From NCBI GenBank assembly GCA_946902875.1, contig OX336354.1, positions 10,761,247 to 10,825,246 on the forward strand: a stretch of 64,000 nt of DNA, written 5' to 3'. This document shows, piece after piece, positions 34,785 to 46,071 of the stretch (position 1 is its first letter; each line of letters begins with the position of its first letter). A program made the position numbers and the translations under genes. This DNA is from Nematopogon swammerdamellus. Lineage: Eukaryota; Arthropoda; Insecta; Lepidoptera; Adelidae. The notes under the pieces are model-generated. The model was not told the DNA's origin, made no database searches, and saw nothing but the letters and a program-made list of their open reading frames with translations.

Positions 34785-35150
34785 GCCCGCGGCTTCGCTC
34801 GCGTGAAATTCGTATTAAAAAAGAAGAAAGTAAGTAAGCCCGCTACCATAGCTTTATTTCCGCGCGTGAAATAATTCGGTTTGTATGAGAGACACATCTT
34901 GGCGTAAGCGAAACAGAATTTTACTGCCTATCCTGTGTCCCGTATAGTAAAATGTGCTTGTACTAAGTTTCATCGAATTCGGATGATCGGTTTAAGAGTT
35001 ATGGAGGAACATACATACATACAGAAAAGATTTCTAAAAATCATCAATTTAGTTTTAGTATCATACATAGAGTCTACAAACGCAGTATCTCATAAAACAA
35101 AGTAACTATTACTCCATGGCCATCCCTTACAGATTTATTATTAGTAGTAT
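34785..35150 (+). mobile_element. Family F repeat copy
   Basis: GCCCGCGGCTTCGCTCGCGT start, then AATTCGGTTTGTATGAGAG, CCTATCCTGTGTCCCGTATA and TAGAGTCTACAAACGCAGTA, the same blocks as at 18350-18905 but without the second arm. Confidence 0.65.
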
Positions 35151-35162
35151 TAGTAGTATAGT

Positions 35163-35450
35163 ATATAAGGTGGTTCGTTAGTCATGTCATTAACTTCGGG
35201 AGGGTTACATACACACTCAAATAAACACGTTACGCAAAAAAAATATATATGTTTATAGTGTTACTTTTCGAGAAATTTAACAAAACATGTTTGCTACCTA
35301 AACATTAACCTGTGTGTATGTAACTTGCATTGTACGGGGTCAATGACCGTACTATGTTCAAACGCAGAACACCTGTTTGTTGTAAGTAAGTCGCAAGGTC
35401 ACTATGATTAGTTTTTACAGCTACCTAAATAGGTAGCTGTACTATGTAAC
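35163..35450. mobile_element. Family I DNA element, left half
   Basis: TATATAAGGTGGTTCGTTAG end, then CATGTCATTAACTTCGGGAG. It runs to CAGCTACCTAAATAGGTAGC and lacks the right terminus. It preserves the uninterrupted sequence TTTGTTGTAAGTAAGTCGC that carries a SINE insertion in the neighbouring copy. Confidence 0.75.
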
Positions 35451-36148
35451 TAGAACAATTCATATTTATAAGAAATTGCATAAATGTTATTAATATTTAA
35501 AATGAATTCATGTAAATCAATCATCAATATCATCAATACTACACTATATAAGGTGTTTCGTTAGTCATGTCATTAACTTCGGGAGGCTTACATACACACT
35601 CAAATAAACACGTTACGCAAAAAAAAATTATATGTTTATAGTGTTACTTTTCGAGAAATTTAACAAAACATGTTTGCTACCTAAACATTAACCTGTGTGT
35701 ATGTAACCATAGGTAACTTGCATTGTACGGGGTCAATGGCCGTACTATGTTCAAACGCAGAACACCTGTTTGTTGTCAGCCTCGTTAGCTCAGTGGTGCA
35801 GACAGTCAACTGTCGCTATTGAATGTTAAGCAACGCTGGGTGCGGTCAGTACTTGGATGGGTGACCGCTGACCGTTGGAGGCTGACCGAGGTTCGGATTC
35901 CTCGTAAAACTGTAGGTCCCTTCCCTCCTAATATTACTTGGTGGTAGGGTTTAACCCGCCCGGGCAGGTACCACCGCACTGAATGAAACGTCGGTCTAAA
36001 CGGCTATGTAAATAGTTTGTGTTTTCCGACCAGTTCAGTGTAGCCGGCACGATCAAAGGGGGAAGCGCTGACATGGCACCTAGTTCACCCGGTGTTATGG
36101 GCTGACATCACGGACGTTGTAGGTGATGTAGCCAACCGTGTCAGTTTC

Positions 36149-36183
<35 letters not shown>

Positions 36184-36449
36184 GTCGCAAGGTCACTATG
36201 ATTAGTTTTTACAGCTACCTATTTGATTTTATTTTTTGTTAGGAGAAAAAATGCTCCTATAAACATATGTTTTTTTTCTTACGTAAAGTGTTTATTTGAG
36301 TGTGTATGTAAGCCCCCCGAAGTTAATGACATGACTTACGAAACACCTTATAATAGTGTAGTATTGATGATATTGATGATTGATTTACATGAATTCATTT
36401 TAAATATTAATAACATTTATGCAATTTCTTATAAATATGAATTGTTCTA
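35451..36449. mobile_element. Family I element in a 1-kb palindrome
   Basis: The inner element (35547-36352) has TIRs ATAAGGTGTTTCGTTAGTCA and TGACTTACGAAACACCTTAT. Outside these, about 95 bp on each side are also nearly perfect inverted copies: left from TAGAACAATTCATATTTATA, right ending TATAAATATGAATTGTTCTA. A SINE of family B is inserted at 35777-36179. A cleaner relative without the outer arms is at 51664-52068. Confidence 0.85.
35777..36179 (+). mobile_element. SINE family B, full length, tRNA/5S-like head
   Basis: The only unbroken full-length copy on the plus strand. The head has a tRNA A-box-like TAGCTCAGTGG (35786-35796). Next comes a 46-bp block resembling the 3' part of 5S rRNA, including GTTAAGCAACGCTGGG and GTCAGTACTTGGATGGGTGA (35825-35870). 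A B-box-like GGTTCGGATTCC follows near 35890. The body follows, then an A run to 36179. Transcription by RNA polymerase III from these internal boxes is the family expectation. Confidence 0.85.
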
Positions 36450-36883
36450 GTTTAGTAATGATCCTATTAGTCAAGCCGAATCAAACTCACAGAGATCTAA
36501 CCAACATGAATGAACCGATCATCGCTTCCTGCGCACGCAAATTCTTACCTTTTTATTTTCGTCTGAGCGGAGACAATCGCTCCATATAAATCAGCTCGTT
36601 TAGCCGTCTGGCTGTCTGCCCGTTGCGTGTTGAGTGAGGCGGGTCGACGAACCGATACAATGCCCTCTGATTACTGATATCCGATTGTCTAACCAGATTC
36701 AGCCCCTTCTATAGAGACACCTTATTTACATTTTGATACGCGTTCATATGGAGGAATCTCAATGCGTCTTATTTACATACGTAGTAGGTATCAAACACGA
36801 AGGAACCTATCAATCTACTATAACCATGGACATAGAAAGTTTGTCAAACATTTTTCGATGAATGCAACACCTGAACAAACGCG

Positions 36884-37790
36884 TTTTTTTTTTTTTTATT
36901 TGAACCGGCATGGGTGGCTGTGCCGAGGGACCAATGGTGCAGTCGACAGAGCCAAAATCACCTCTCCTCGCGAAACCACGCTCAGTTAGGTGCCATGCCA
37001 GCAGATTTGCGGACTGTTGCTAGGCTGTCTAGCCCGTTAATACGACGCTTGAAGACACCCAGGTTAAAGGATTCAGGAAATACACTCGCCGGAAGACAGT
37101 TCCACACTCTAGCGGTGCGACAAAGAAACGATTTAGAGGACCGATAGGTTCTCAAAAGCCCAATGTCAACAACAAAAGGGTGCTGAGTCTCTCTGCGACG
37201 AGTCATGCGGAGATAGGACGGGTGGCAGGGAATAAGGGATGCTAGTTCCGCAGAGCAGCGTCCGTGATAGTATCTGTAAAACAGACTAAGCGAACCCACA
37301 AATCGTCTGTGACTCAGGGACTCCAGCCCATCTGTAAGTTTCGGGTCACCAACAAGACGGATGGCTCGGCGCTGTATCGAGTCCAAGGATGCTAGCAGAT
37401 AATGGGGACTACCCTCCCAGATGTGACTGCAGTACTCCATCACCGGCCTAATCTGTGTTTTGTACAACAGGAATAGTTGAGCCGGTGAGAAGAACCGCCG
37501 ATTGCGGAAAAGTATTCCCAATTTTCTGGATGCAGTTTTGGCCTTAGACTCGATTAGTTGCCGGAAACCCACGTCTTTGGAAATAGTGGTGCCCAGGAGG
37601 TCCAGGTGTTCCGAGACAGGTACGACGCTGCCTTGGAAAGGAAAGGGATCGACCTTAGCAGATAATGCGCAGCACTGAGTCTTGCTAACGTTGAAGGCGA
37701 CAAGGTTCTCCTGGCCCCATATAGCTACTTTTCCGAGAATGTTATCGACCTTATCAACAACTGAACGTTGAGCCTCCCTGTGCCGCGTAT
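36884..37790 (-). pseudogene. CR1/Jockey-like LINE, ORF2 C-terminus
   Basis: An open minus-strand frame from about 37790 to the stop near 36982 is the C-terminal part of a non-LTR reverse transcriptase ORF. Recognisable pieces are FNVSKTQCCALSAK, LDLLGTTISKDVGFRQLI, LYKTQIRPVMEYCSHIWEGS, SIQRRAIRLVGD and the terminal ARVWNCLPASVFPESFNLGV. The catalytic reverse transcriptase core and the endonuclease are upstream of the truncation and absent. A short 3' UTR and T run (A tail, 36885-36898) follow. The frame is intact, so the copy is fairly young, but it is 5'-truncated and cannot move alone. A far more decayed relative lies at 19020-19815. Confidence 0.85.
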
Positions 37791-37849
37791 CCTACATATT
37801 AATTTTATATTATTATATTATATCTTTATTCACACGTTTTCTTCTCATA

Positions 37850-38098
37850 ACTTCCCTTCGCTTGCCCCTTACTAGGTGGTAGGCTCAAATTGTAGCCGAC
37901 TGGGTTGGTACCACCGTACTGGATGTAAGATGGCCGCAAGCAACCTCGGCTGTGTTCTCCTCTAGTCCAATATAGCCAGCAATCCAGGGAAGTCTCCGGT
38001 ATGGCACCTACCTTCTCGGAGGTGATATTGGCTGGTTAGAGCATGTGCTTTGGCCACTCCGACTCAGCCACCCATAACGGATTACATAAAAAAAAAAT
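37850..38098 (+). mobile_element. SINE family A, headless copy
   Basis: From TTCCCTTCGCTTGCCCCTTA through the shared body to ACGGATTACATAAAAAAAAA. The tRNA-like head is absent. Confidence 0.85.
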
Positions 38099-38139
38099 AA
38101 CAATTTTAAATTTTTATAAACTAAAAATGTAAATCTTAA

Positions 38140-38450
38140 ATTGATATAAAAAAACAAATGGAGTTTCCACAACACGGGTCGGGTCCCAAAGAGAGAAACC
38201 TCCGGACGATGCGTGCAGTATCGAGCAGGGCTGCCTTCTGGATCTGGCCCTTGACTCAACCACTCAGCGAGAGCCTCTCAAGGTGGTCGTGGAGGCTCTT
38301 CGCTATCAGCCCATGCGCTGACACGACTATGGGCACAACGATCGTCGAGTCGACGGGCCATATTTTGGTAACCTCGTGCTGCAGATCCAGATACTTCAAC
38401 ATCTTCTCTGCTTCCTTACTGATTACCATCGTGCGGCACGGCGATATATT
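38140..38450 (-). pseudogene. LINE ORF2 C-terminus with an in-frame stop
   Basis: Read on the minus strand: EAEKMLKYLDLQHEVTKIWP, STIVVPIVVSAHGLIAKSL, then a stop after LERLSLSG, and further on IQKAALLDTARIVRRFLSLG. This matches the conserved tail of ORF2 in a widespread group of invertebrate non-LTR elements (the VVPIVVSAxG and LLDTARIVRRFL blocks). The stop near 38262 marks it as dead. Confidence 0.6.
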
Positions 38451-38550
38451 ATATTATTATAGGATAACAGCTATTAGCTGATGCGCCTATAACGCAACCA
38501 TGGATGAATCAGAAGTCTGATTGATCCATGATCACAACACTTATTTAGTA

Positions 38551-40031
38551 CTAGCTGAGCCCGCGGCTCCGCTCGCGTGAAATTCGTATTCCAAAGAAGA
38601 ATGTAAGTAACTAAGGGCGAGGCCGAAGGCCGAGCTGCGTTCAGGTAATCGAAAAACCTTTCTCAAATAAAGGAAGTAAGTAAGGGCGAGGCCGAAGGCC
38701 GAGCTGCGTTCAGGAAGACGATAAACCTTCTGGAAGAAAGGAAGGAACTAAGTGCGAGGCCGAAGGCCGAGCTTCGTTCAGGTAAACCAAAAACCCTCTT
38801 CCGCCTTCGGGCCTCGCCCTTAAAGACTTCCTTTCTTCGATAGAATATAATATCGTTTACTCAATCTATTTATTTCATAAAAATAAAAAAGTAATATTAA
38901 TAACCTCAGTTAATAACTAAAGAATTAAACCTACCTAACAAACATTAAAATAACTATCAAAACGGGCATTTTCAATTGTTCTTAGAGATGTACTTGCGGC
39001 ATTACCCCGCTGGATGGCAAGGCTTACCCTTTGAATGAAGTACATAAGCCCTTGATGGCGGGACATCAGTTGCGTCAACCAGCTCAAGCCTCTTTTGGCT
39101 GCTCTGCTCCACGGACCGAGGGTTTCTACCGCAAACGCAACAAATTCGACATCTTGAATTATATTTCTATATTTGCTGCGTTTGAGGCTCTCCGCCCCAG
39201 CCTCGGCCGCGCCAGCCGCTCTTGAAGATGTCCTAACGTGACTTGGAGCCAATATGAGAACAAAAGTGGCGTCCCACATCAAAGAACTACCCTTAGTCCA
39301 TGGCACTAAGGTGATAGCATCGGGCCTCTTGCCATCCAGCCGGGAATAACCGCGAGGTTCTAGGATGCACGGTATATTTGCCGTTAGAAGCGTGGACTTT
39401 ATAATAAAATTTAAATTAAATTAACTCAATCTTAATATTAATTAACTTTATTCGAGATGGTTTAGCTTCTTCCTGAACGCAGCTCGGCCTTCGGCCTCGC
39501 CCTTAGTTACTTGCTTTCTTCGAGATGGTTTATCATTTGTCAGAATGTAGCTCGGCCTTCGGCCTCGCCTTAGTTGCTTACTTTCTTCAAGATGGTTTAG
39601 CTTCTTCCTGAACGCAGCTCGGCCTTCGGCCTCGCCCTTAGTTACTTGCTTTCTTCTAGATGGTTTTTCAATTATCCGAACGTAGCTCGGCCTTCGGCCT
39701 CACCTTAGTTACTTACTTTCTTGAAGATGGTTTAGCTTCTTCCTGAACGCAGCTCGGCCTGCGGCCTCGCCCATAGTTACTTACTTTCTTCGAGAAGGTT
39801 TATTGTCTTCCAGAATAGAGCTCGGCCTTCGGCCTCGCCCTTAGTTACTTACTTTCTTCAAGAATGTTTTTCTTCTTCCTGAACTCAGCTCCGCCTTCCG
39901 CCTCGCCCTTAGTTACTTTCATCGAGAAAGAATATCGTTTACGTGAGCGCAGATCCGCCTTCGGGCCCGCCTTTAGTTACTTACTTTCTTTTTTTTAAAT
40001 ACGAATTTCACGCGAGCGAAGCCGCGGGCAA
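38551..40031. repeat. Two facing satellite arrays around a LINE remnant
   Basis: Left: CTAGCTGAGCCCGCGGCTCC then about four units of the 68-bp satellite in plus orientation (to about 38835). Right: about eight units in minus orientation (39455-39985), ending at CACGCGAGCGAAGCCGCGGG. The pair forms a large imperfect inverted repeat with the LINE fragment 38935-39410 in its centre. Confidence 0.8.
38935..39410 (-). pseudogene. LINE ORF2 C-terminal domain remnant
   Basis: An open minus-strand frame with ILEPRGYSRLDGKRPDAITL, VPWTKGSSLMWDATFVLILA, EFVAFAVETLGPWSRAAKRG and IQRVSLAIQRGNAAS. I recognise this as the conserved C-terminal region found downstream of the reverse transcriptase in some invertebrate retroelements (RPD-x(3)-PW...G-x(3)-WD, ETLGPW and RGNAA blocks). 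The N-terminal part is missing, and no catalytic motif remains. Family placement is uncertain. Confidence 0.5.
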
Positions 40032-40194
40032 CAGATATATAAATTGTATTGCACCAATGACAGCGACATAACTTCGACTTTCAATTATTATTTTTATTTA
40101 TCAAACAATTTGTCACCGGCCAGCTCATGTCGAGATGACAGTTCTCCGTTGTCAACATGACATTTAAAATAGTTTTTTACCTTTACTTTGGATT

Positions 40195-40700
40195 ACGTTA
40201 TTTTTATTATATTTTTTTATTATTATGTTCATCCGGGATATACACTGTCACTATAAAAAGTTTCGTCAAATTCCGTTTAGTGGTTTTTGCGAGATGCGCG
40301 TACAAATAGACATTTTTGCATTTACGATTTTATGATATGTATAGAAAGAATAGATATGTATAGACTATTGTGTTCAAGTTATAAAAAAAAAGAAGAACTG
40401 TCACTTTCGTTGTATCTACTTATTTTTAAATTTCGAATGAATATTTTATTCAAATTGTATTTGCTGACAGTTCTCAAGATATAATTATGTACTTTGGACT
40501 ACGTGATTTTAAACGCGCAATAATGTTTATAATTTGTTAATTTTTTTTTATTTTTGTTATTTTTTTTTTACGTATTATGTTAACCCGGCATATAAACTGC
40601 CACTATACAAAGTTTCGTCTAATTCCGTTCAGTGGTTTTTGCGTGATGCGCGTACAGACAAACAAACAAACAAACAAACAAAAATTTTAAAAACTGTTCT
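40195..40700 (+). repeat. Two retroposon tails with AAAC microsatellite
   Basis: ACTATAnAAAGTTTCGTC then AATTCCGTTnAGTGGTTTTT and GAnATGCGCGTACA occur at about 40250 and again at about 40600. The second ends in CAAA repeats (40655-40684). They are related tandem copies of a LINE 3' end. 40700-41200 shows no gene. Confidence 0.6.
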
Positions 40701-41204
40701 AACATGTTCAGTATCTCATTTTAAGCCACCCTGGTTAGTTTTTTTCCGAATACATTCAATGTACAGACTTTCTTACCTCTACGATTTTATTATATGTATA
40801 GACTATTATTGTATTTCCTACTATTTTTGTATTTATAATTTCTTTTTTATATATAATTGTCCAGTTTGTTTTTATTAAAAGTATTCACGGAGACAACCAT
40901 TTGGTGGTGTAAATCTTTATTAGACAAAGAAAAATTAAATTTTAGACAACCATTTTATGTACTCGTAATGATTCGACATCCCGAACCGGCCGCGATTTTG
41001 TGATGATTCGAAAAAAAACCTGCATGCGGCTGGCCTAAAACCGGTCAAATTAAATCAATCGGAAAACCGATTCGAAAATCGAACTGGATGTGACCGACCT
41101 CGAAACATGCGGAAATTCCAAACGAGTCGCGTACGTGTGTGTTCTGTTCTGCATTTAATTTTTTTCCGAAACTATGAGAGCTAATAATGACCAACCACCT
41201 ACAG

Positions 41205-41525
41205 ATACATACATACTACATACCACACGCTGTATCCCGACAATAGGGGCTATGATAGGGGTAAGCAGAGTAATCGGAGTTGTGCTGCAGTGCAGGTACT
41301 TTTGTAAATTACACCACAACACCCACCACCACGTTTAGCAAAGTATTCGGACAAGATAACTATCAAGCAGCAAGTAAGGCACGAACACTCACCTGCTGCA
41401 TGACTCTGTGGAAGGACCGTTCCAAGGTGAGAGGTGGCTATCCTGTCGCTCTTTAGCACAGCATCTTGACCTTATAGGTACCTTAGTCGCCTTTTACGAC
41501 ATGCACGGGGAGAGATGCAGATACT
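41205..41525 (-). mobile_element. Retroposon family C copy
   Basis: The minus-strand copy begins near CTCTCCCCGTGCATGTCGTA (complement at 41495-41514) and ends at the CATACATAC tail near 41205. Confidence 0.75.
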
Positions 41526-41720
41526 ACCTACAGATTGTAATAGAAAGAGAGTAAAAATAAATATTTGTACGTTTGTTTCTCAAATGACTCATATTTCTTA
41601 CTAGGTTCTAGCGTAGATTTAATATTCCCACTGTCTCTCACGCTTAGTTTGGATAGGATAGCATATTGACTTCCCGTGTTATGAGTTTAATTGCGGGGCA
41701 GGTAAGAAAGGAGGTAACCA

Positions 41721-42405
41721 TTTTTAGGGTTCCGTAGTCAACAAGGAACCCTTATAGTTTCGCCATGTCCGTCCGTCTGTCCGTCCGTCTGTCTGTCCGC
41801 GGCTTAGCTCAGAGACCCTTAGTATTAGAAAGTTGTAAGTTGGTATGGGTATTAATATTAATAACGCCAACAAAGTGGTAAAATAAAAAAATTTAAATAT
41901 ATTTTTTTTAGGGTACCTCCTCTACACGAAAAGTGGGGATGAATTTTTTTTTTCACGTCTACCCCATCGTGTGGAATATCGTTGGATAGGTCTTTGGAAA
42001 ATATTGCGAGTTTGTGAAAAGCATTTTTCGATTTAGGGGTCCGTTTGCGAATTATTAAGCTTTTAAGTGCAAATTTTTGTTAGAGTCAAGTGTGTCCCCC
42101 CCCCTACCAGCTAAACGGTTGTTATTAGAAATGTGAAAAAATTCACCGCAGTAGTATATATATCGAAATTAAAAGGAAAACTATCACAGCTAAGTAGGCT
42201 GTACAGGTTGACCAGTAATAGTCGACCAACTTAAAAAATGTACGGACGACAGCCATCATTTCACTGTTGAAGAACTTTTTCAAATTAACATTCATTTGTT
42301 TCCCCTACAAAATTATACAAATAAACAAATAATGTATTTTGATAGGGTTCCGCAACTACGGAACCCTACACTGCGCGTGGCCCGACACGCACTTGGCCGC
42401 TTTTT
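41721..42405 (-). mobile_element. Long family G repeat
   Basis: A nearly complete inverse copy of 20135-20832, from TTTTTAGGGTTCCGTAGTCA to GACACGCACTTGGCCGCTTT. It has about ten C where the partner has 33 G. Confidence 0.85.
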
Positions 42406-42462
42406 GATAAAAAAAATATATAAAAATTCGTGAAACTTGTGACAGAAATATACATAATTAAT

Positions 42463-42898
42463 ATACAGGGTGTCCCAGAAACCGACGATAATCCTTTGAC
42501 AGGAGATAGGGCTGCCTATTTCCTCTCAGAATATCTAATTTTAGGTTTAGTAAAAATGGCTTAGTTTTTGAGATATTGTCATTTTTGTAAAAATCCAAAA
42601 TTTTCTCCCTCAGCAAATTTTTTTAAATGCCACAAGTACAAATGTAAGGTTTTCTTAAATCTAGTTTTTGTCAAATATTCCTGAAAAGTAAAGCTTTCAC
42701 ACGGTATAATTTATTTTTTCATGTTTAGTGGCATTTAAAAAAATGAGCTGAGGGAGACAATTTTGGATTTTTACAAAAATGACAATAACTCAAAAACTAA
42801 GCCATTTTTACTAAACCTAAAATTAGATATTCTGAGAGGTAATTAGCAGCCCTATCTCCTGTCAAAGGATTATCGTCGGTTTTTGGGACAACCTGTAT
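42463..42898. mobile_element. MITE with long arms (about 190 bp)
   Basis: Ends TACAGGGTGTCCCAGAAACC and GGTTTTTGGGACAACCTGTA. The arms continue through CGACGATAATCCTTTGACAG and TTTAGTAAAAATGGCTTAGT with their complements. No frame. Confidence 0.88.
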
Positions 42899-43527
42899 AT
42901 ACCTACATAAATGTCAGATAATTTTTGACTTCATATCCTCGACAAGTCGAGATACTAATTCTATCCTTCCTTATTACGCATTCTTTGCACTTATCTTAAT
43001 CCGGAATTGAATGTAGGACCATTAACTGAATGGCAATATCACTCGACCTCAAAATGAGGTCAAGCATCGTCGAAGTGATCCAAATTTGGCCAAACTATCG
43101 AGTACATCGATGATCGAGAATGTATGCCGAATGCGTTTCCGATGTTGCAACTTGCATGCAACTTGCCCGCTGCGCCTGTGTTCGCATTTTAATGCATGCG
43201 CGCGCGCATCTCAAGTGGAACTTTAATTACTTTGCTAATGGAAATTTTGATATAATGACACCTTAAGTGCTTACTTCTGATTTCCACTTTAATCTACAGT
43301 AAATCTGTCTACATAAATATTGAGTATTTTGTATTGTTTTAAGGTGAGATACGAAGAAAATTAATTACGATGGCATTGTAGGTATTCCAGAAAAGAAAAA
43401 CAACTAGTAGGTGTATGTATGTACTAACTTATAATAACATTACGCGTTTACTGTCTCTATTGTTCAAGGAATGTGCTAGTATGTTAAATTTTGGGGCTTA
43501 CCCACACACAGGCTTACCTGTACCACA

Positions 43528-43818
43528 GACCTTACCACAGAGCATGAAATGCGCGCGCCCGCCCCTACTAGAGGCGCCGTGAGCGCGATTTCTCTACAAC
43601 GCCGTTGAAGCCTGTGGGCGTGGCCTATGACTTATATATGTGTGTTGTGCGTGTGCCTAACTTGCTCCTCTTTGTGTGTAGTGTCGATACTAGCACACAC
43701 ACACACATACGAAGCGCTAGCAGCTCAGCGTACGGTTATTGGGTTTCAAATATCATCGCTTAGGGCGCATCTAGTAGGGGGCGCGGGCGGTAGGTATTTG
43801 ATGCTCTGTGGACCTTAC
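43528..43818. mobile_element. MITE with CpG-rich arms
   Basis: Left arm CTTACCACAGAGCATGAAAT, then CGCCCGCCCCTACTAGAGGC; the right arm holds the complements, ending ATGCTCTGTGGACCTTAC. Arms of about 55 bp. CA microsatellite at about 43694-43705. Confidence 0.75.
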
Positions 43819-43901
43819 TAATAATGTAATATATATATGAATAAATAAATTAGCTACCCCCGCAAACGGCTGAATTTCCATGGGCGTTGTTAGACACCTT
43901 A

Positions 43902-44316
43902 AGACGAGACGGAAGCTAACTTTCTCCATACAAAATCGCTTTTCGGCATTTATGTTTTCTAACCCCCTAAACCTTATCCGACTTTTACAATTTTTTTTTC
44001 TTGTCTTAAGGATAGTCCAATCTACTTTCCTGTCATTATTTTGTTTAGATGAAATATACCTACAACACCGGAGCCCAAAATTTGTATTTCGATCGAAAAA
44101 AAAATTATTTTTATTTTTTTATATCATGAAGTTTATTAAGCTTTATTGAGTCATCACATCACTATAGATATTTAAAAAAGAAAAAGACAGAAACGTGGAT
44201 TCGACTGTCCTTATAACAACAAAAAAATAATTTAAAAAATCGGATAAAGTTTAGGGGGGTAAAAACATAAATGCCGAAAGACGATTTTACATAGAGAAAG
44301 TATCTTCCGTCTCGTC
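43902..44316. mobile_element. MITE with about 85-bp arms
   Basis: AGACGAGACGGAAGCTAACT at the left, with GGCATTTATGTTTTCTAACC further in; complements at the right ending ATCTTCCGTCTCGTC. Inserted in a CCATGGGCGTTGTTAGACACC repeat whose uninterrupted form is at about 45675 and whose relative is at about 59515. Confidence 0.82.
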
Positions 44317-44355
44317 ATATGGGTGACTCGGCGCTATATTATTCAGAAACACTTC

Positions 44356-44509
44356 GTACGCAACGGTAAATAATGCGGGTCGGACTTTGGAGAGAGACAG
44401 TGCGGTTGTAGAGTGACGTCCCCTACAGATCTCTGTGCGACAGGGACGACGCTCTACAACCGGACTGTCTCTCTCCAATGCCCGACGCGCATTCTTTACC
44501 GCCGCGTAC
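44356..44509. mobile_element. Fold-back MITE (family H)
   Basis: GTACGCAACGGTAAATAATG and the matching GCATTCTTTACCGCCGCGTAC end. Arms include GTTGTAGAGTGACGTC and GACGACGCTCTACAACCGG. 44510-45420 is AT-rich, with no gene. Confidence 0.85.
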
Positions 44510-45423
44510 TGTACTTGGGCATGGCGAGGCGAGATGTATCTATAATATAATAGTATATATTATAGTATTATTATAATATAGTAGACATCACGAAGACGAT
44601 AATTTAGTCAATGTCGGATACCATAAAAAGAAGGTCATGGATGACTGAAAAATATATGAAGGTAATATTATTGTCTCCACAAGCGAGATAACACTTTGTC
44701 ACACTAACTAGTCTGCAGTCCATTAGCTTTGGCAACGTGTTAGAACCCATTACGTGACGGTCCTCCAACTCACTTTGACAAGGTTCTAATAGAGCGCATT
44801 CTTAACTTATAGAGCCGAATGTATGGTTAATTGAGTGACGATGCGTTTAAGCTATGACAATTATTTAAAATTAAAATTGACACCTACTCAACTGATGTTA
44901 GTTTATTTATTGTATTTGACTCGTTAGGCAATTGGGAGCGAGGATATTGATTCGACAAACATTACACCTCTAAAATGCCATTATTATGTGAATTTGTCGT
45001 TGTCTGCCAATAAACGTGCGGAAGATTTTAAATTCTCGCGTTTTATGTCTAGTCGTATCGCACCTATTTACATATTCAGCACAAATTATAAGGTTTATTC
45101 GGACAATGATTCGGTCGAAGGAATTCTAAAACCGAGGAGATATTTTATAAATATTATATGTAAATATTCTTTATAGTATATGTAAATACTCTTTATTGAA
45201 CACCAATTTATACAAATTAGGCACAACGGGTGAGCTTAATGCCGTGAGGCATTTTATTCTAGCTAACATTTGGGATGTGGGAGAAGTATAAGCAGGCGAA
45301 CAAGAATAGTTTGTGGCAATGTATTAAGTAGGTACTTAAGGAGTAAAGCAATATGATAAACTACAAACTAATACTACATAAATACTTTAATACGCATATA
45401 TATGTATATAATATACTTACATA

Positions 45424-45730
45424 TTATGTACATTGATCGGTGGTACTGTTGTTCAACCCCATCAACTGAATGACAAGAGAGAGAAGTACATTAGGTATAT
45501 TAGTAAGTAAATTACCTATGTCGAAATCGCAAGTGTTGCACCAAAGAGCTCTGGATGCTCGCCCTGACCATATACTTATTTCCCTCAAGTAAGTCTCGGG
45601 TCCTTCAAGACGGACATGGGCACGGGCACTTGTCAGGCCGACATGGCATTCGCAACCCCCGCATACGAACGAATGTCCATGGGCGTCGTTAGACACCTTA
45701 TGGGTGGCTAGCTAGGCGCCATATGTCGCG
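45424..45730 (-). other. Open frame of unknown origin in a repeat
   Basis: A 90-codon minus-strand frame (start near 45696) has a cysteine-rich beginning, CGGCECHVGLTSARAHVRLE. It overlaps the ATGGGCGTCGTTAGACACCT repeat that also lies at 43880 and 59515, so it is probably part of a retroposon. No family recognised. Confidence 0.3.
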
Positions 45731-46071
45731 AAAGAGAATCTTTTATATATTTAAACGTTAAATTATCTTTGTTTTGCACAAACGGGTCAGAATTTTATTC
45801 ACTTTTCAGTTTTGTTGTGTCTTTCTTCAAAATATTTATTATTTAGTAGTTTTTCTTTTCAATATTGTTTTGTATTTTTTCGTATTATGGTATATGGTAT
45901 AATGGAAGGCTGAGAAGCTTACTATGATTATAATTAAAAAAATAGAGACACATAACCCCATCTATCCACAAAATTCAGAACTAAGGCAGCGCCATCTATC
46001 CGTAGAATTGAAATACTTTATCGCATAGTGTACGAAGAAGCGCTATGTTGATTTCGTCCACGCTTGTAATT

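Noticed and set aside
35825..35870. 5S rRNA gene
   Set aside because: Only the 3' part of 5S is similar, and it sits inside a SINE with a tail.
44988..45176. 62-codon plus-strand frame MNLSLSANKRAEDFKFSRFM
   Set aside because: No family recognised, AT-rich, and no flanking gene signals.
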